A stretch of DNA of 42,500 bases from Chrysomallon squamiferum (GCA_012295275.1 CM022676.1:10666086-10708585), one strand, 5' to 3'; shown: positions 1 to 14,795, counted from the first letter of the stretch. Numbers and translations are program-made. Notes: generated from the sequence alone by a model not told the origin.

Positions 1-1850
1 AACGTATATATATAAACAAACACACAAAGCTGTATCATTTCAAATCCTGGAGGCTCATTTAGACACAGACATGCACATATGCACACACGCACATCCATAC
101 ATACACACACCTATCTACATAAAAAAAACCACACACATATACTTCACACACACACACACACAAACATACATACATACATACATACAACCATCACCATCAC
201 CACCACAACCTCTCAGCTCATACAAAAAAAGCTCCATAGCTACTACTTTATAAACTACATCAGTCCATTTTTCACACTTGCCACCTGTACTAATAACATG
301 GTCAGACAAATTTCAATAAAATATTCTTAATGAATTATAACATGCTCGGCCAGGCACAACTCAATGTGATGTGTATACAAATCTCTTTATCACACCTATA
401 AAGGCTATATCACATCCCTCTATTACTTACTGCTACATTAACAAGTTTTAGTTAATGTCGGAGGGTTGACACTAGGTATTCAAGTCCAGTGAAGCATAGA
501 TGTTATCAGTGTGTTGAAAATTTACAAAACCTCCGTATTGATTTGTGATTTGTTTAGACACAATTTATAATAAAATTTAAAAAAATATATATATATGAAT
601 AAATTTGTTTTAAACACTTAAGAGATTATCTGAAGTATTTTTGTATAGTCCTGTTTCAAATTAACACATACAGAAGTAATGGCTTCAAAATATATTGTGT
701 GGAAACTATTTTAAATATACAAATGCATATACATACAGACATACTTGTAGTAAAAGACAGACAGACAGACCCACACACACAAACACACAAAAAAATAAAT
801 AAAAATAACACATACTATAAAAGTTAAATTGTCTACATACATATTTTATTTTATTTGAAATTAGAATTAAATTAAAAAATAAAATGAAAATGCATGTCAG
901 TTACCCTTAAAATTTAAATATAAAGTTATTTCTTTTCTTGAGAGTTCAAAACAATGTGTTGACAAATTAAAATATCCTGTTGCATTTTCTCACAATATGA
1001 GTGAGATATTTATAATAACAATTTTCCTTCCCTCTAACAAAAGGTTTATTTCTGTTTACCACTTCCCAGTTCCTATTACTGTCCAGCAAAATTAAAATAT
1101 ATTTTCATGCAATGACTAAGCAAAAAAACCAAAGCAAGACATTTTTTGACAGTACAGAAAATTAAAATATTTAATTTCTATTCATACAAGATATTGGCCT
1201 TAAAATGAAAATGTAAGTAACTGTTTGGCCCTACCATAAATCAAATAAATAAATAAATATAATTTACATTTTTTACTTTCTATACATATGTGAGTGGGAC
1301 ACAGACTAAAAAATTATTTTAATAAATAAATATTTAAAGAAATAAAATAAAATAAAATATAATTTTATCTTAGTTCATGTTAACAACCATCCCTCTCAGT
1401 TTCACTGTTCTTTTCTTTTTTCTTTCTTTTTTTCTTCTCTCCCCATTTTTTTTTTTAATAATGTTTCACATTTTCTTCAACCATATCATACACATTTCTT
1501 TGTCTAACATAACAAATGTTGTTTTCTTTCCTTGCATAAACACGCATTACACAAACCCCAATCCTCTGCAGACAAAAATATCCTGTTATTTCTGTTCACA
1601 GGGTAAGTAAGTATGTACTGCCTACATCTCCATGATGCTAGAAAATATTTTGTTAATATTTTGAAACATGAGTACATTCTAATATGTATTTCCACAGCCC
1701 AATAAAGTGTAAACATCATATTTCACCATGCAGTACAGGATATAAGTAATTACGTACCAGAAGCTTATCTTAAAACTATCACAATAGTATTACCATTATA
1801 ACAAGTATTTACATTATTAGCTGCTGGGGAAAATGAAAAATATGTATCTC
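1..1850. other. AT-rich unassigned sequence
   Basis: CA and CATA microsatellites at about 80-187, GACA and CA runs at 757-790, short AAAT runs, otherwise unique AT-rich DNA. No coding sequence recognised on either strand. Confidence 0.5.
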
Positions 1851-2600
1851 ATTATTCTTAAATAAAATATCACTGTTATTCCATTTGATGATTCGAATAG
1901 ATGCATGTAACGAACTCACCATTTTAGAACAAATCATTATCGTAAAATTATTATAACGTTTTTTTCAGTTTCAGACCAGAAATATAGATGTATATTTACA
2001 CTCATTATTCTAAAATAAAATATCATTATTTGATTATTTCTGTACATATGTATAATATGTATTATCATGTTTCACGTTATGTGAATCAAAATGTTTAAGC
2101 CACAATTTCATTATCCTAAAATGATCATTTATATCAATTTACACACACACACATATGCATACACATATATACACACATACATACTAATTATGAAACAAAT
2201 TATTATCATATTGATATGGATGATTCGAAAAAATACATTATTTTATAATACTCATTTTCATTTGATGATGAAGGATATGTTATCCCAAAAACTATAATCT
2301 GGTATGTATTGCACCTTAATCATCTTACTATTTCACTTGATGATAAAATATACACCATGTCCTGAACATCCTAAAACATATTATCATCATCTTTTCATCT
2401 CATGACAAAATATAGCCCATACCACACACCCTAACCATCCTAAAACAAACGATCATTATATATCATTTCATCTGATGACAAAATATATATTACACTGTAA
2501 CCTAATCATCTAATTATTTTTCACTTGCCGATAAAATATACAACCACACCCTAATCATCCTGAAACCAATCATCATCTATCATTTCATCTGATGAGTAAG
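1850..2600 (+). repeat. old tandem-repeat field, core CATTTCATCTGATGACAAAATAT
   Basis: From about 2300 to 2597, four to five diverged copies of a 60-75 base unit with ATCATCCTAAAAC and TTTCATCTGATGA landmarks. More eroded copies seem to extend back to about 1850. Confidence 0.55.
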
Positions 2601-2681
2601 CAGGGCAGACGTTAAATAATTTATCAACATCTGCCAAATGTATTTACAGCAACGTGGATGACGTCATTTGCCCTGCCACGC
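2599..2681. mobile_element. short inverted-repeat element with CRE-like site
   Basis: GCAGGGCAGACGTTAA at the left is mirrored by TGACGTCATTTGCCCTGC at the right (outer eight bases exact, about 12 of 16 overall). The 83-base element contains the palindrome TGACGTCA. It could be a tiny MITE remnant. No target-site duplication is evident. Confidence 0.35.
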
Positions 2682-3175
2682 TGAAACAACATGCAACATC
2701 GGAGTATCAAGTTTTAGCTGGTGTGTAAGTTTATGTATGCATGTTTGTGTGTGTATGTATATATAAATATATTTTTTTATACATATACACACATATACAT
2801 ATGTATGTAGTTAAAGCAAGATGTAAGACCAGGCAGTTGATCTATTTGATAACCGATAGCCTATTTTTTTTTTTAAACAAGGTTAATATTCAAAATGATT
2901 TCTTTATCAAAAGGGGGTGGGGCAACGTGTGTTATAAAATATAACACATCTTACTGAGTTTCTTGTTAAGTAAATATGGTGGATATGGTGGATGTGGATG
3001 TTGATGTTGATATGGTTGAGGATGCATCGATGTGTGTGTATCTTTTGAAAAATGTAATGACATATTGGCAAAAAATAATTAAATAAATTATATCCAATAA
3101 AATCATGTTGATAAAATGAAATTACTTTTTGTGTAATTATTGTGAACATTCAGTGTGAGCATATTTAGTTAGTTA

Positions 3176-3221
<46 letters not shown>

Positions 3222-3740
3222 TAATGAGGCATAAATCTTTTTATAAATAAAATACAGTTAAATAAACTGAGCTAGACAAAATGATAATAAAAATAAACTG
3301 TTTTGTTTGAATATACATGGCTTACATTCATATTATATATATATATATAGTTGCAGAACAACATACTTGAATTTATAATGTAACTACACATTTATTCATC
3401 ACACACACAATCATTACTTTATTATTATTTTTATTACTATATACATATATTTATATAAATATTCTGTTAACCCATTTTCATATTATTTACTCTGTTAACT
3501 GTAATTTATTAAAAAAAATAAGAATAACAATTTATTGATCACAATCGAGACAATTCAATATCTCTCGGTACAGCTAAAACAGGATCACAACTAAAAATAA
3601 CTGATATTATTTATAGAATCAGAAACAGAGAGAAAAGACAGAGGTAAAAATAATTCACAGCTATGTCATGAAAAGATAAAGATAAAATAAAAACACAGGT
3701 ATATCATGAAAAGACAGAGATAAAAAAAAAACATCACAGG
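2682..3740. other. AT-rich sequence with (AAT)n
   Basis: Holds TATG/TG repeats near 2740-2810, an (AAT)n run at 3175-3219, a short AT run near 3337 and repeated AAAGATAAAGATAAA-type sequence near 3660-3730. No gene recognised. Confidence 0.5.
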
Positions 3741-4135
3741 TAAGTCATGAGTAACATCGTAGGTTCGTCATCTCACCTTGGGCGGAACAGTTGACTGTGT
3801 CTGTTCTTTTTGTGATCGAAATGAAGAAACAAGTTCTCATTAGAGCCGAAAAAATCCAACGATCTCCATTTTTTCTTAAGTGGCATTTTTCCATGCCGCA
3901 CTCAAACCCGACTGTGATGAATAATCCGAAACTTTAATTCACTGATAATCCACAAAGGTGTTATCCAAGAACAACAACAACAAGAAGAAGAAATAATTTT
4001 TTTTTTTTTTTTAATTGCACAAATACACACACACACACAGAGATAAAGAAAAACCTTTTTCCACAAACCTACTTGATACCACACAGACGTGACATATATA
4101 TTTATAAAACCATCACATTACACACACAAAACATC

Positions 4136-4170
<35 letters not shown>

Positions 4171-4560
4171 ACCATCTGGCAATGGCAAAGTGATACATCC
4201 ACAAAGAAGATTAATCTACACCATCTGATTAATTTACTGAATATTTACACACTGAAAACACGGACTGGTTCACGCATTAAGTACACAGACACGCGTGCAT
4301 TCCTGTTGTACGGGACCCACTTTAACCCACGTCACTTTCGTAACAAGTGGACTCCGCCAAAAATGCTCACTGCAAAGTGAGTAAGAAGTGAGCACTGAAG
4401 CGGAGAAAGTTCTTTTGTCACTGTCAGACTGAATGATATGTTCCTTCTTGTTGAAATGAAGTAGTTTTTATAGCCCGTTTCGAGATTTTTACCTCACCCG
4501 ACAGCACTAACGACAATGGGGGTATTTTAAAGGGTGTTAAGAAGCTGTGTAACTGTAACC
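3741..4560 (-). promoter_or_regulatory. CpG-containing patch with minus-strand TATA motif
   Basis: Visibly less AT-rich and with more CpG than its surroundings. On the minus strand CTATAAAAAC (TATA at 4465-4472) is followed about 40 bases later by an initiator-like TCAGTC. Further along, an ATG at about 3896 opens 40 codons ending at a GTGAGA donor-like site near 3773, with an upstream in-frame stop. The plus strand is also open here, so neither frame is convincing. An (AT)n run lies at 4139-4168. Promoter and first exon are a hypothesis. Confidence 0.2.
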
Positions 4561-4619
4561 ACACCAGTAAACAAGCGTAAACAGAGACTTAATATTAATT
4601 ACCTGCAGTACTACTGTTG

Positions 4620-4990
4620 TTGTTGTTGTTAATTAATATTATTGATTATTATTATTATTATTATTATTACAATTACTATTATTTCTATCAGTACTATCAT
4701 TTTTTTCATTATTATTTTCATTATTATTATTATTATATTACTGTTAAATACTACTGTTGTTGTTAATTATTATTTATTTTTTCATTATTATTATTATTAT
4801 TATTATTACTACTACTACTACTATTATTTTTATCAGTACAATCATTTTTTTCATTATTATCGTATTTATTATTATTATTATATTACTGTTAAATACTGCT
4901 GTTGTTGTTAATTATTATTTATTTTTTCATTATTATTATTATTGTTGTTATTATACTACTACTACTACAATTATTACAACTCTTACTATT

Positions 4991-5038
<48 letters not shown>

Positions 5039-5084
5039 TTTTATTATTATTATTATTACTACTCTTTCTATTTTCATTATTACA

Positions 5085-5135
<51 letters not shown>
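4620..5135 (+). repeat. long (TTA)n-based compound array
   Basis: ATT triplets with ACT, GTT, ATC and ATTT interruptions; a block with GTTAAATACTACTGTTGTTG recurs at about 4742 and 4888, showing duplication of about 145-base modules. Confidence 0.92.
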
Positions 5136-5137
<2 letters not shown>

Positions 5138-5479
5138 AACCAATTAGGTAATGTGTAATTTATATAAAATTGAATTCTATTTTAAAAAATTGATGAAACA
5201 ATCACCAATAGACTTGGTGTCTAAGAACATTAACAAACTGTCTAATTTCCTGGAACCCTGTGTTGCTAAAATGCTAAAAATCTGGCAGACTGCAAACTGC
5301 AATAAAATAATTTTCTGTTGGTTACTGTGGCAACATTTTCAGTGCCTAGGAGCAGAAAGGAAAGGAGAAATGTTTATTTAATTATGCATTCAAAATATTT
5401 TCTTTAATTTATAATTATATGATGTCATACATACAGTTAAAACCATAAAAATAATGAAAGGGAAAATTTACTGGAGCCT

Positions 5480-5505
5480 TATAATAGCATATTTATTATT
5501 ATTAT

Positions 5506-5543
<38 letters not shown>

Positions 5544-5549
5544 ATAGCT

Positions 5550-5585
<36 letters not shown>

Positions 5586-5595
5586 ATAGCTGTTT
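5480..5595 (+). repeat. (TAG)n with duplicated module
   Basis: ATT then TAG triplets; GTGATAGCTGT occurs twice, bracketing a TAG run, so the TAG block was duplicated as a unit. Confidence 0.9.
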
Positions 5596-5599
5596 ATTT

Positions 5600-6420
5600 G
5601 CATATTTATTCTCATTAACTTTTTATTATATCTATTGTTGTTGTTGTTGTTACTCTACCATCCAATAATATTCCATATTATTACTTGTTGGTGATTTGAT
5701 TTTTATATATTACATCTAAATTATTATTTAATATTAACTGATATTATCTCTTGCACAAAACTATTATCTTATCCATATCAATATTTACCAATGAAAAACA
5801 ATTTTTATTACATCTAAATTATTACTTAATGGTATGATATAATTCAGATTTCATTATTTACTTATATAAACAATGTTTACCAATAAAACAAACAATTTAT
5901 ACTGCATCTAAATAATTATTTATTGTTAACTAATAAAATTCTAATTTCAATTATTTACTGATGCATTTTATCCATATAAATATTTACTGATAAAACAGTT
6001 TATACTGCATTCAATTTATTGTTATCAGTAAATTACATAATTATATTTTCTTGTTTACAGATGCATACCACTATATTCTAGCCACATCAATATTTTATTG
6101 CTGAAAAAATGTATACCACATCAGTTATTATTTATTTATAACATATAACTCCAATTTCTTTTTTTACTGATGCATCTAGTCATATTATCCATATCAAGAT
6201 TTACCAATGAAACAAGTTATTATGACACCAAATGATTATTTGCTGTTAACTAATATAATTTATTTATTTACTGACACACAAACCTTATGTGTTAATTTTG
6301 TCATTATTTATTATATACAATATATGCTATATCTAAATTATTATTTACTTGTAACAAAAAATTCCAATTTCTCTGTTGCATCATACCCAAAACATACCTA
6401 GAATTGTAACAATTACTGGC
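5600..6420 (+). repeat. old tandem-repeat field, about 110-125 bp units
   Basis: Recurring order of ACATCTAAATTATTATTTA, GTTAACTAATA, ATTTACTGATGCAT, TATCCATATCAATATTTACC and AATGAAACAA, in about six eroded copies. AT-rich satellite-like DNA without coding sequence. Confidence 0.6.
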
Positions 6421-6792
6421 AAGATAAATAAACATATTGCATGTTTTATAGCAATTGATTTTCAAAATTGCATCATCGAAATCCTCCTAACTTCACTCAA
6501 GAGCAATACACTATTCCCTGGGGATAAATAAAAAGTATTTTAACTGCACAGCTAATAAGATTTTGTCCCTGTAAAATCTATATTCACATGGAAGAAGATT
6601 GTTTTAAAAAACTATGTCTGGATTCATGTAAGAGATATCTAAGGTTAACAGGAAAACGATAATGTATGTCTGATTGTTTGTGTGTCTGTGTACATGTATG
6701 TGTGTTTTAATATAAAAAAAAATTAAAAAAATTTGATGAATAAATACAATTTTTAAAATAAAGTCATGCTAGAGAAATGCAGGCAGTGTATG

Positions 6793-6839
<47 letters not shown>

Positions 6840-8647
6840 TGTATGTATCACACATGCACAAACATACACATACATACACAATAAAATTTTAATTAGTAAA
6901 TAAAAGAAAAGAAAAGAATAAATAAAATTACAAAATAAATAAAATAAAATATAATAATAAAATAATAAATTAAAAAATACACAAAATTATAAATACATAA
7001 ACAAATATATAAATTAATTAAAATAAGATAAAAAGTAGTTTGTGAACTAACAGATACACATTCCCACGTACTCATAAAAATAAAAAAATCTATAAACAAA
7101 CAAATAAACAAATATATAAAAATAAATAAAACCAAACAAATAAACAAATGTATAAAAAAAAAAAATTTTAAAAAAAAAAAAAAAAAAAAAAATTGTGTTA
7201 CCTAAATGATAAACATTCCTGAATATCTAGAATGAAAACTAAAGTGTGAGTACAGAATTTCAAATGATGTAACATGTTTCGTTACAAACATTTTACAATA
7301 GAGAAGCTAATCATTGAGCTGTGGGATCTAATCCACTCAGTGCATCCACCTGGATTTCTAAGGATATAAATAGAACATGAAAGAGCCAAAAATGTTAACT
7401 TTTTTTTTTTTAACCATTTTATTTTCTACACTAAGCAAGGTAAGAAAATTATCTATTAAGTAAGAGTTAACATCATATGTGCATGTAAATTTAAATTTAC
7501 CTGGCTGAGTGACAGATGGATGAATGAAAAAAAAAAAGAAAGAAAGAAAGAAAGAAGAATTATATAGGACGTCAGAGACAGATTTTGAAAGATAAAATCT
7601 TGTGGACAGACATCAGGATGGAAGGATGTATAAATGAGCAAATGTATAGCCAACAATTCAAGATATAATAAATTTTGGATGGATGGACGGATGGGAAAAG
7701 GGATGATGGGATGAATGGACTGAGAAATGGACAGAAGAAATTGAAGCTATTTTCTTAATTCTAACCCTAAAATGAAACTATTTAACAACACAGTTTTATA
7801 TTTTACAGGTAAAAATTCAGTATTATTCTAAATTATGTAGATAAAAATGTCATGTTATTTTAAGTAACATACATAAAATGCAGGGTTATTTTATATTATA
7901 TAAGTAGAAATACTAACGTATTATAAATTGCATAAACAAAATATAAAATGTTATTTTATACTCTTCTTCTTATTATTATTAACTACTAATTTTTGTTATT
8001 ATATTGTATTATATAACATTATAAAAAAAAAAAATTAAAAAATTTAAATTATGTTTTAATTAATTTTCTTCTTCTGACACAAGGCACAAAAGAAATTAAA
8101 ATAATTTTTAAACAGATTTTTAAAAGTTAATAGTGTTCGTTTAGTTTATTTGGACTTATTTCTCAATTTCTCAACACAACTATTTATAAATTTGCCCACA
8201 AGAAAACTCAATCTTAGGAAATACGTTTTCTGAAATGGACTATAAGTATGTAGATATTATGTGTAAATAAAAAATATTCACATAAAAATACTTTTGATTA
8301 TTATCTTCATTACAAATCAGTAAAGCTGAAAAGATTTTTGTATAAAAATGGCAATAACTGAACAGCTAGTAAATCATTATATTATATTCACTTAAAATAA
8401 GTTTTTATTTATTGAAGAAAAAAAATAGAAATTTTATGATAAAAAAAAAAAAAAAAGAGAGCGAGAGACAGAAAAAAAAAAGAATATAATAATAATAATT
8501 GTGAAAATATAAATAAATAAATAAATAAGAAAGAAGAACAAAGAAATAAATTATAAAAAAACACTTTCAAATATACATCTTTGTTTTTAAGTAAAATATG
8601 AACAGGAATGAATCACTTGACACAAGGCATATGTAAAAGAACACACC

Positions 8648-8695
<48 letters not shown>

Positions 8696-8766
8696 CCTGC
8701 ATTCACTGTACTTGGAGGCAAGATATGATGCTAGATAAATTTCTGTCTTTTCAGGCAAAATAAAAA

Positions 8767-8810
<44 letters not shown>

Positions 8811-8846
8811 TTGGGATAAATTATATTCAGATCAATAAATTACTTG

Positions 8847-8882
<36 letters not shown>

Positions 8883-9022
8883 AATTGTACACATACATTT
8901 ACAGAAAATAAGCACTTTCTAACAAACATAGAATACCAAAAAACAAAAATGGAAAATTATGCAAAAACACATTACTAACACAAATGTACATTCTTTATTA
9001 TTATGATAAACACATTCCAAAA

Positions 9023-9074
<52 letters not shown>

Positions 9075-9120
9075 CATCTATACACACATCTCAAATTAAC
9101 TCAACAATGTAAGCAGCTGG
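6420..9120. other. AT-rich unassigned sequence with A-rich and CA repeats
   Basis: (GT)n at 6798-6842, TAAA-rich sequence 6890-7150, poly-A 7153-7192, GAAA run near 7535-7555, (AT)n 8650-8691, poly-A 8772-8805, (CA)n 8851-8879 and 9028-9070. Around 7319-7345 GGATCTAATCC weakly resembles a B-box. No gene recognised. Confidence 0.55.
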
Positions 9121-10243
9121 ATACAAAATTATTTTAATAAATGTCAGTGTATTTATTTATTCTAATTTCAGTCATTAACAGTGCACCAAAATGCAGTCCA
9201 TAGCATGATTCATAATGATCAACACGAGGATTTCCAGATTTATAAGCTTTAAATTCACATACTAGTAGTTTTAACAACTATTAGTGCAAATAATAATTTA
9301 AAAAGATATATGTAAAAATCAAAAATATAAAAATATTTAAAATGTTTGTTAATACAGAACAGATTTTTTTAAAACTTGAGTTCAGAACAATTTAATGAAT
9401 TGTTTTTCTATTTTATTTTATTATTATTTTTTATATTTTTGTCAAAAATAAATAAATAAATAAGGCTAATCTTGCCATGGAAATATTAAATATGGACTTT
9501 TCCAATGAAACACTTATTCTTACTTCAAAATATGGAGCATAAACAATTAATCAACAAACAAGATTTAATCCCACGAACCACTGAATGTAAATAAACCAAT
9601 CTATAAATTTATTAACATCTATATGGTCTACATCATTAAGTATTTCACTGAGCCCCCCCACCCACCCCAACCTACATGACTGGACAATCAGGTCTGAAAG
9701 CATCTTCAAATGATGGACATGTGAAAAATGTTAGGTCTACAAAACAAAAACAAAAATAAAAAAAATGAAGTTATCTCCCTTATAATTGTTACTCATAGAT
9801 TTCTATCACTATCCCATTTTCCAGTGAGTGTCAAGAAAAATAAAATTATTTATAAAACAAGAGTAGGTGATGCTTGTAGAAATAATGATGCCAGTGTACA
9901 TGAAGTTTAATTACAAGTAAACTGAATCTAACTGGATCATCATAACAGTAAATCAGCAGATTTTTACATTATTTTTTTGTTTTTATTTTTTCTTCTTTTG
10001 TGTGTGTTGGTGATGGTGGAGATGTTATTTTTTATTATTATTTAGTTGTTTTTTGTTGGTTTTTTTAACAATAAATAAAATAAGAATATAATGTTACTGA
10101 CAATATATAGTGAAAAGGCGTGTGGCTATATTATGAAGTGTGTTTTCTGTTTTGTTTTGTTACTTGAAAGGACTTTATTATTGTGTACACAAATGTAATT
10201 TGTTGAGGCATAATCTAAACAATGATTCATTTGAAAAAAAAGA

Positions 10244-10285
<42 letters not shown>

Positions 10286-12300
10286 GAGTTATAACTGGAT
10301 ATATCTATATTAATGTTACAGAAGAAAATGTATCTGTATTTTTTCAACTACTTCTACCAGTATCATTGTGTGCATGTGTGTGTGTGTGTGTGTGTGTGTC
10401 TGTGTGAAAAATTTAGTAAACACAGATTGCAATAACAGAAAGCCAAGAAACCTACACATACACTCCATGTCATTAACAGAAAACTCTGTACTGCTTCACA
10501 TCTGTAGTTCTCTTTGGGGAATCAAATGCAAATTAATCAGAAATGGAGAGAAGCAGAAACAAACAGAGACAGGCAGATAGAAGAGAAAAAGATAACAAAA
10601 ACATTCTATCACAGAAACCTTTTGAAAGAAATAATATACATTACAATTTTACTCAGTAAAGTACATATATTTAATGTTGTTTGTTTTCTTTTGTCGGTTT
10701 TTGCATTTGTAGTTTTCAGGAGTTTTTTGAAGTGGGGTTGTTTTGTTGGGTTTTTTTCTTCATATTTTCAAACTTATATCTTTCATCAGGGTAAAATATA
10801 TACTACTGGCCTTGATTCTAAAATTATAAATAATAATAAATGCTACTACTACTAATAATTTATCATCATAATCATAAAAAGTACTAATTTTTATCCCTAG
10901 CAAAACACAATATTACTCTTTCAATTTTGTCTATGCTCCATTTAAACTGAGATCTAGTTTTTATTTTTTTAGCTACATACAGATGTCACTGTGATGTCAA
11001 ACCAGACATGCAACAATTCAGAGCGACGAGTGAAACAGCTGATTAACTGTAATTTATACCAGCTACAGATAAATTTTAAAACACTCCTAAAGCATAATAA
11101 CAAAAAATAAATAAATCATAGTAAATAAATAAAATGCCTTTAATTGTAAATATCAACAAATCTGTTTTGAACCAAGCCTTAAAGTTTTAATTCCTTTTTG
11201 GTTTTATAAAAATCACTTGAAAATGACTTGTCTAACTTTGGATTTTTTTTTTTAATTGATTTTTTTTTTTTACTGTGAATGAAATGTCAATCAGTATTAT
11301 TGGATTTTTTATCTGATGAACAAAGGTTCTCTCAACAATAAAGTTTTATAATAAACATTCAAATGGAAGATATTTGTCCTATACTCCATAATTAACCCAG
11401 TATTTAATTAGTAGAAAGTATCATCTGTCTATTCCAATGCAATTTTAAATTCAAAACATTAAAATACAATTACATAAAACAAAGTAATAATAAATAACAG
11501 AACTTACTGATTGGGCTTTACATAAATGTTGAGAAAGACACAAAGTCAACAGATTTATTTCCATTGTAGTCTTACAAATTAAAAAATTTACATAAGACAG
11601 AAATGAACATGATCAAACTTAATAATTAAATTGGCACTTTGTAAAACTGAAATAAATGTACACATTACAAAGTTTAATTTTAAATCTTATAGACCTGATA
11701 CTAACAGTAAAACAGTGTGTGAGATAAAATTAAATTACATTACTGGCATCGCACCAGTATCTACAATACAATATACACTATCATGTGACCATGAGTGATT
11801 TATTTTAAACCACTGATAATAAATATGTTTATACTAGAATTTACTCTTGAGTCCATTGCACTGAGGTCTACTTTTACACTTGGTGCAGCAGTGCAGTCAA
11901 ATTTTATTATTAATTTCACAAATTAGTAACGAAAGACGAGCCAATTTTATTATTATTTTATATATATATATATATATATACATATTCCAAAGTAGATGTC
12001 TAATGTTAATTATAGAATTACAACCCGGAAGAAACCAACTGCTATAAAAGATCAAGATGATTTTGCACATTATTTTTATATGTATACATGCATTGTAATT
12101 TATAGTATATAAAGATTTGAGTCACTTTCTTTCCATTTTAATTTTTTATACATGTTGTTCTACTAATAGTAATAATATGCTGCATTTAATTTTTATGAAT
12201 ACTTCATATTCTTAAAGATACGTTTTATAAATGAACACAGAATACAGTATAAAGTCATGCATAAAATAAATAAAAATCTACTTCTTAAATTTAATAAAAT
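9121..12300. other. AT-rich unassigned sequence
   Basis: (AAT)n at 10244-10284, (TG)n at 10377-10400, poly-T near 11250-11270, (AT)n 11958-11980. A few less AT-rich islets have splice-like borders on the minus strand (9672-9736, 10981-11046, 11508-11570), but they do not join in one frame and match nothing I know. Confidence 0.4.
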
Positions 12301-13505
12301 TCAATCTACAGGCCATATTCAGGAAGTGACCTACATCATGGATGGATGGAGGATGCATTGTTTTCAATAGCATTCTTCCGTTCTACTCGACATTTTGACC
12401 ACATGATTACTGAAATCGGTACATTCTTGCCTACCTGTCATGCAAGGACATGGTGTATCTGTTGATATCCCTGTCGATTTTCGTTGCATGAGTCTTGTAG
12501 AAATGTCAAAAATCTTCAAGTGGAACTTGCAAACTTTACATGGCAAGTCGTTTAACACTTGTAGGCCTAACGCTGCTCAATATATCCTGAATAAGAATAT
12601 GTAATAGTCTTCAAACAAAACCACCTAAACGAAAGGTATGAAGCCTAGTGCTAGAATAAAGAATAAAAGTTGATACTTCAGTTAAAACGATGGAATTTGT
12701 TATCTAAATATGCATTTATCATCAAACAAGCTCCTTATCTCTGTACGGGAAAGTCACACACAAACGTAAACTTCATTTTACTGATAAAATTCTAAATGTA
12801 TTTGTAACATTACCAAAAACTTGATAAATAACAAAGACTTAAGTGAACTAACTGAATTAATGTATTCATATTTTTTTTAGTTACATTGATATTTATTTAT
12901 TATATTTAGGACTCATTTTTTAAAATTACTGCGCCGTCCCGTACTATTTTCGTAATCACGCACTTTGCAGTTCCGAAGTAACGGTTTATTATTATTTGTT
13001 ATTGTTATTCAGAAGAAAAAAAATATTAACTCTTTGAAAAACTAAAATAATTTCGGATGGAACAAAATTTGTATCTTAAAAGATATATATTATTGATTTG
13101 CGTATTTTACATTACTGAAGAAATTGTGATCTAGTTCGACCGTCTTCAACTAATATGGATAAAATATGCTAACTCAATCAACGTCAGTTAAGTGGGCTTT
13201 TACCCGAAAATCCGTATTTAAAAACAACACAAAAAAGATTGGCTTCACTTATTTGTTATTTATTATTATTCTATTAAAGTTAAAACATTTAACTGGGTCT
13301 TATTAAAATAAACATATGATTTTCTTCTAAATCAGAAACGGTAATGATAAATTTTATATATGCACTGTCTACAGCAACATAATAATAAAACATAAAAATA
13401 AGAATAATGATGAAGATTTAAGCAACGATAACACCAACAAAAGTAACAGTAGTAATAGCAATAATAGCAACAACAATAATAGTAATAATCTGTTTTGAAA
13501 ATAAG

Positions 13506-13593
<88 letters not shown>

Positions 13594-13799
13594 CATGTAC
13601 ATTTTTTTGTTTAGACTATTTAAGCCATTTTGCACTATAAATTAAAATAGATTACTCCTTTATTGCTGAATTTTAGTGATTTTACAACTAGTTGTCGTGA
13701 TGAAGCAGTGATTAATTACTATCGGTCAGTTAATTAACGCCATTTTTAGAGAGAAAAAACCCGGATCTAAGCTCCTTTTAAAACTGCAGTTAGCTGAGG

Positions 13800-13867
<68 letters not shown>

Positions 13868-14746
13868 GCAAAACAAAAATAATAGTTTACGAACGTCATT
13901 TCATATTGACTGCGCACTCACTGACATTTCGTTAGGCCCGCTATAATCAAATTGACTGGTATTCTTGATAGACCAAAAAAAGACGACGGATTAGCCCATT
14001 CGCCATAATGAAAACTAATTAAATATTAATTTGTACATCTTTACCATGACTGAACGATTTAAAATAATTAAACATTCTATGCAAATGATGGAATTATCAG
14101 AACCAACTATGTCTAAATTATGCGCGAGAATTTATTATCTTTCTTAAGATGCTAAAAATGTAAATATTAAATTTGCAAATGGCTATCTATTGCACTGTAT
14201 TTTTTTCGTTCCTATTTTTATTATTGTATCATCATATTATATTTCTTGATAAGTATTTGTTGCTCTGGACAGCATCTGCTACTCAGAAACTTGTATATAA
14301 TTATAACTTCTTCACGGAAATACAAAACATTAACATGAAATAAGTGTGTGCGCGTGCGCGAGTTATTTTAAAATCTATTCACCATCGTAAGAACACAATC
14401 TGTTTTGAATACAATAATAATTGTTAGTAATATTATGCATATTTTGCTATTAACAGAATTCATCTCTTCCAAATATAACGCATAATATGATATATATTTA
14501 TTATATATTATAATATTATGATAGTAAATGCAGATGCAGAAGTTTTAATTGTTTATGGTATATTACATTTTTTATAAGTAATGCAGTGTCATAATAATAA
14601 TTTTAATTTTATTTATATAATTATTATATACTGTGTATAAGTTGCTGCGGTCAAGATTATGTTTATACTATGGTGCATGGGAACTACATTTTTAATACCG
14701 ACATTTATATATATATATATATTAGCTAATTTATTAGTAATTAAGG

Positions 14747-14795
<49 letters not shown>

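Noticed and set aside
2599-2725. plus-strand 42-codon frame ending QVLAGV
   Set aside because: Overlaps the inverted-repeat element, has no ATG, and the stop coincides with a weak donor-like TGTAAG.
7319-7345. B-box-like GGATCTAATCC suggesting a second SINE or tRNA
   Set aside because: No A-box at suitable distance and no tRNA-like fold can be drawn.
9121-9285. 48-codon minus-strand frame containing SGNPRVDHYESCYGLHFG
   Set aside because: Reads attractively but has no good splice sites, start or known match; frames of this length are expected by chance.
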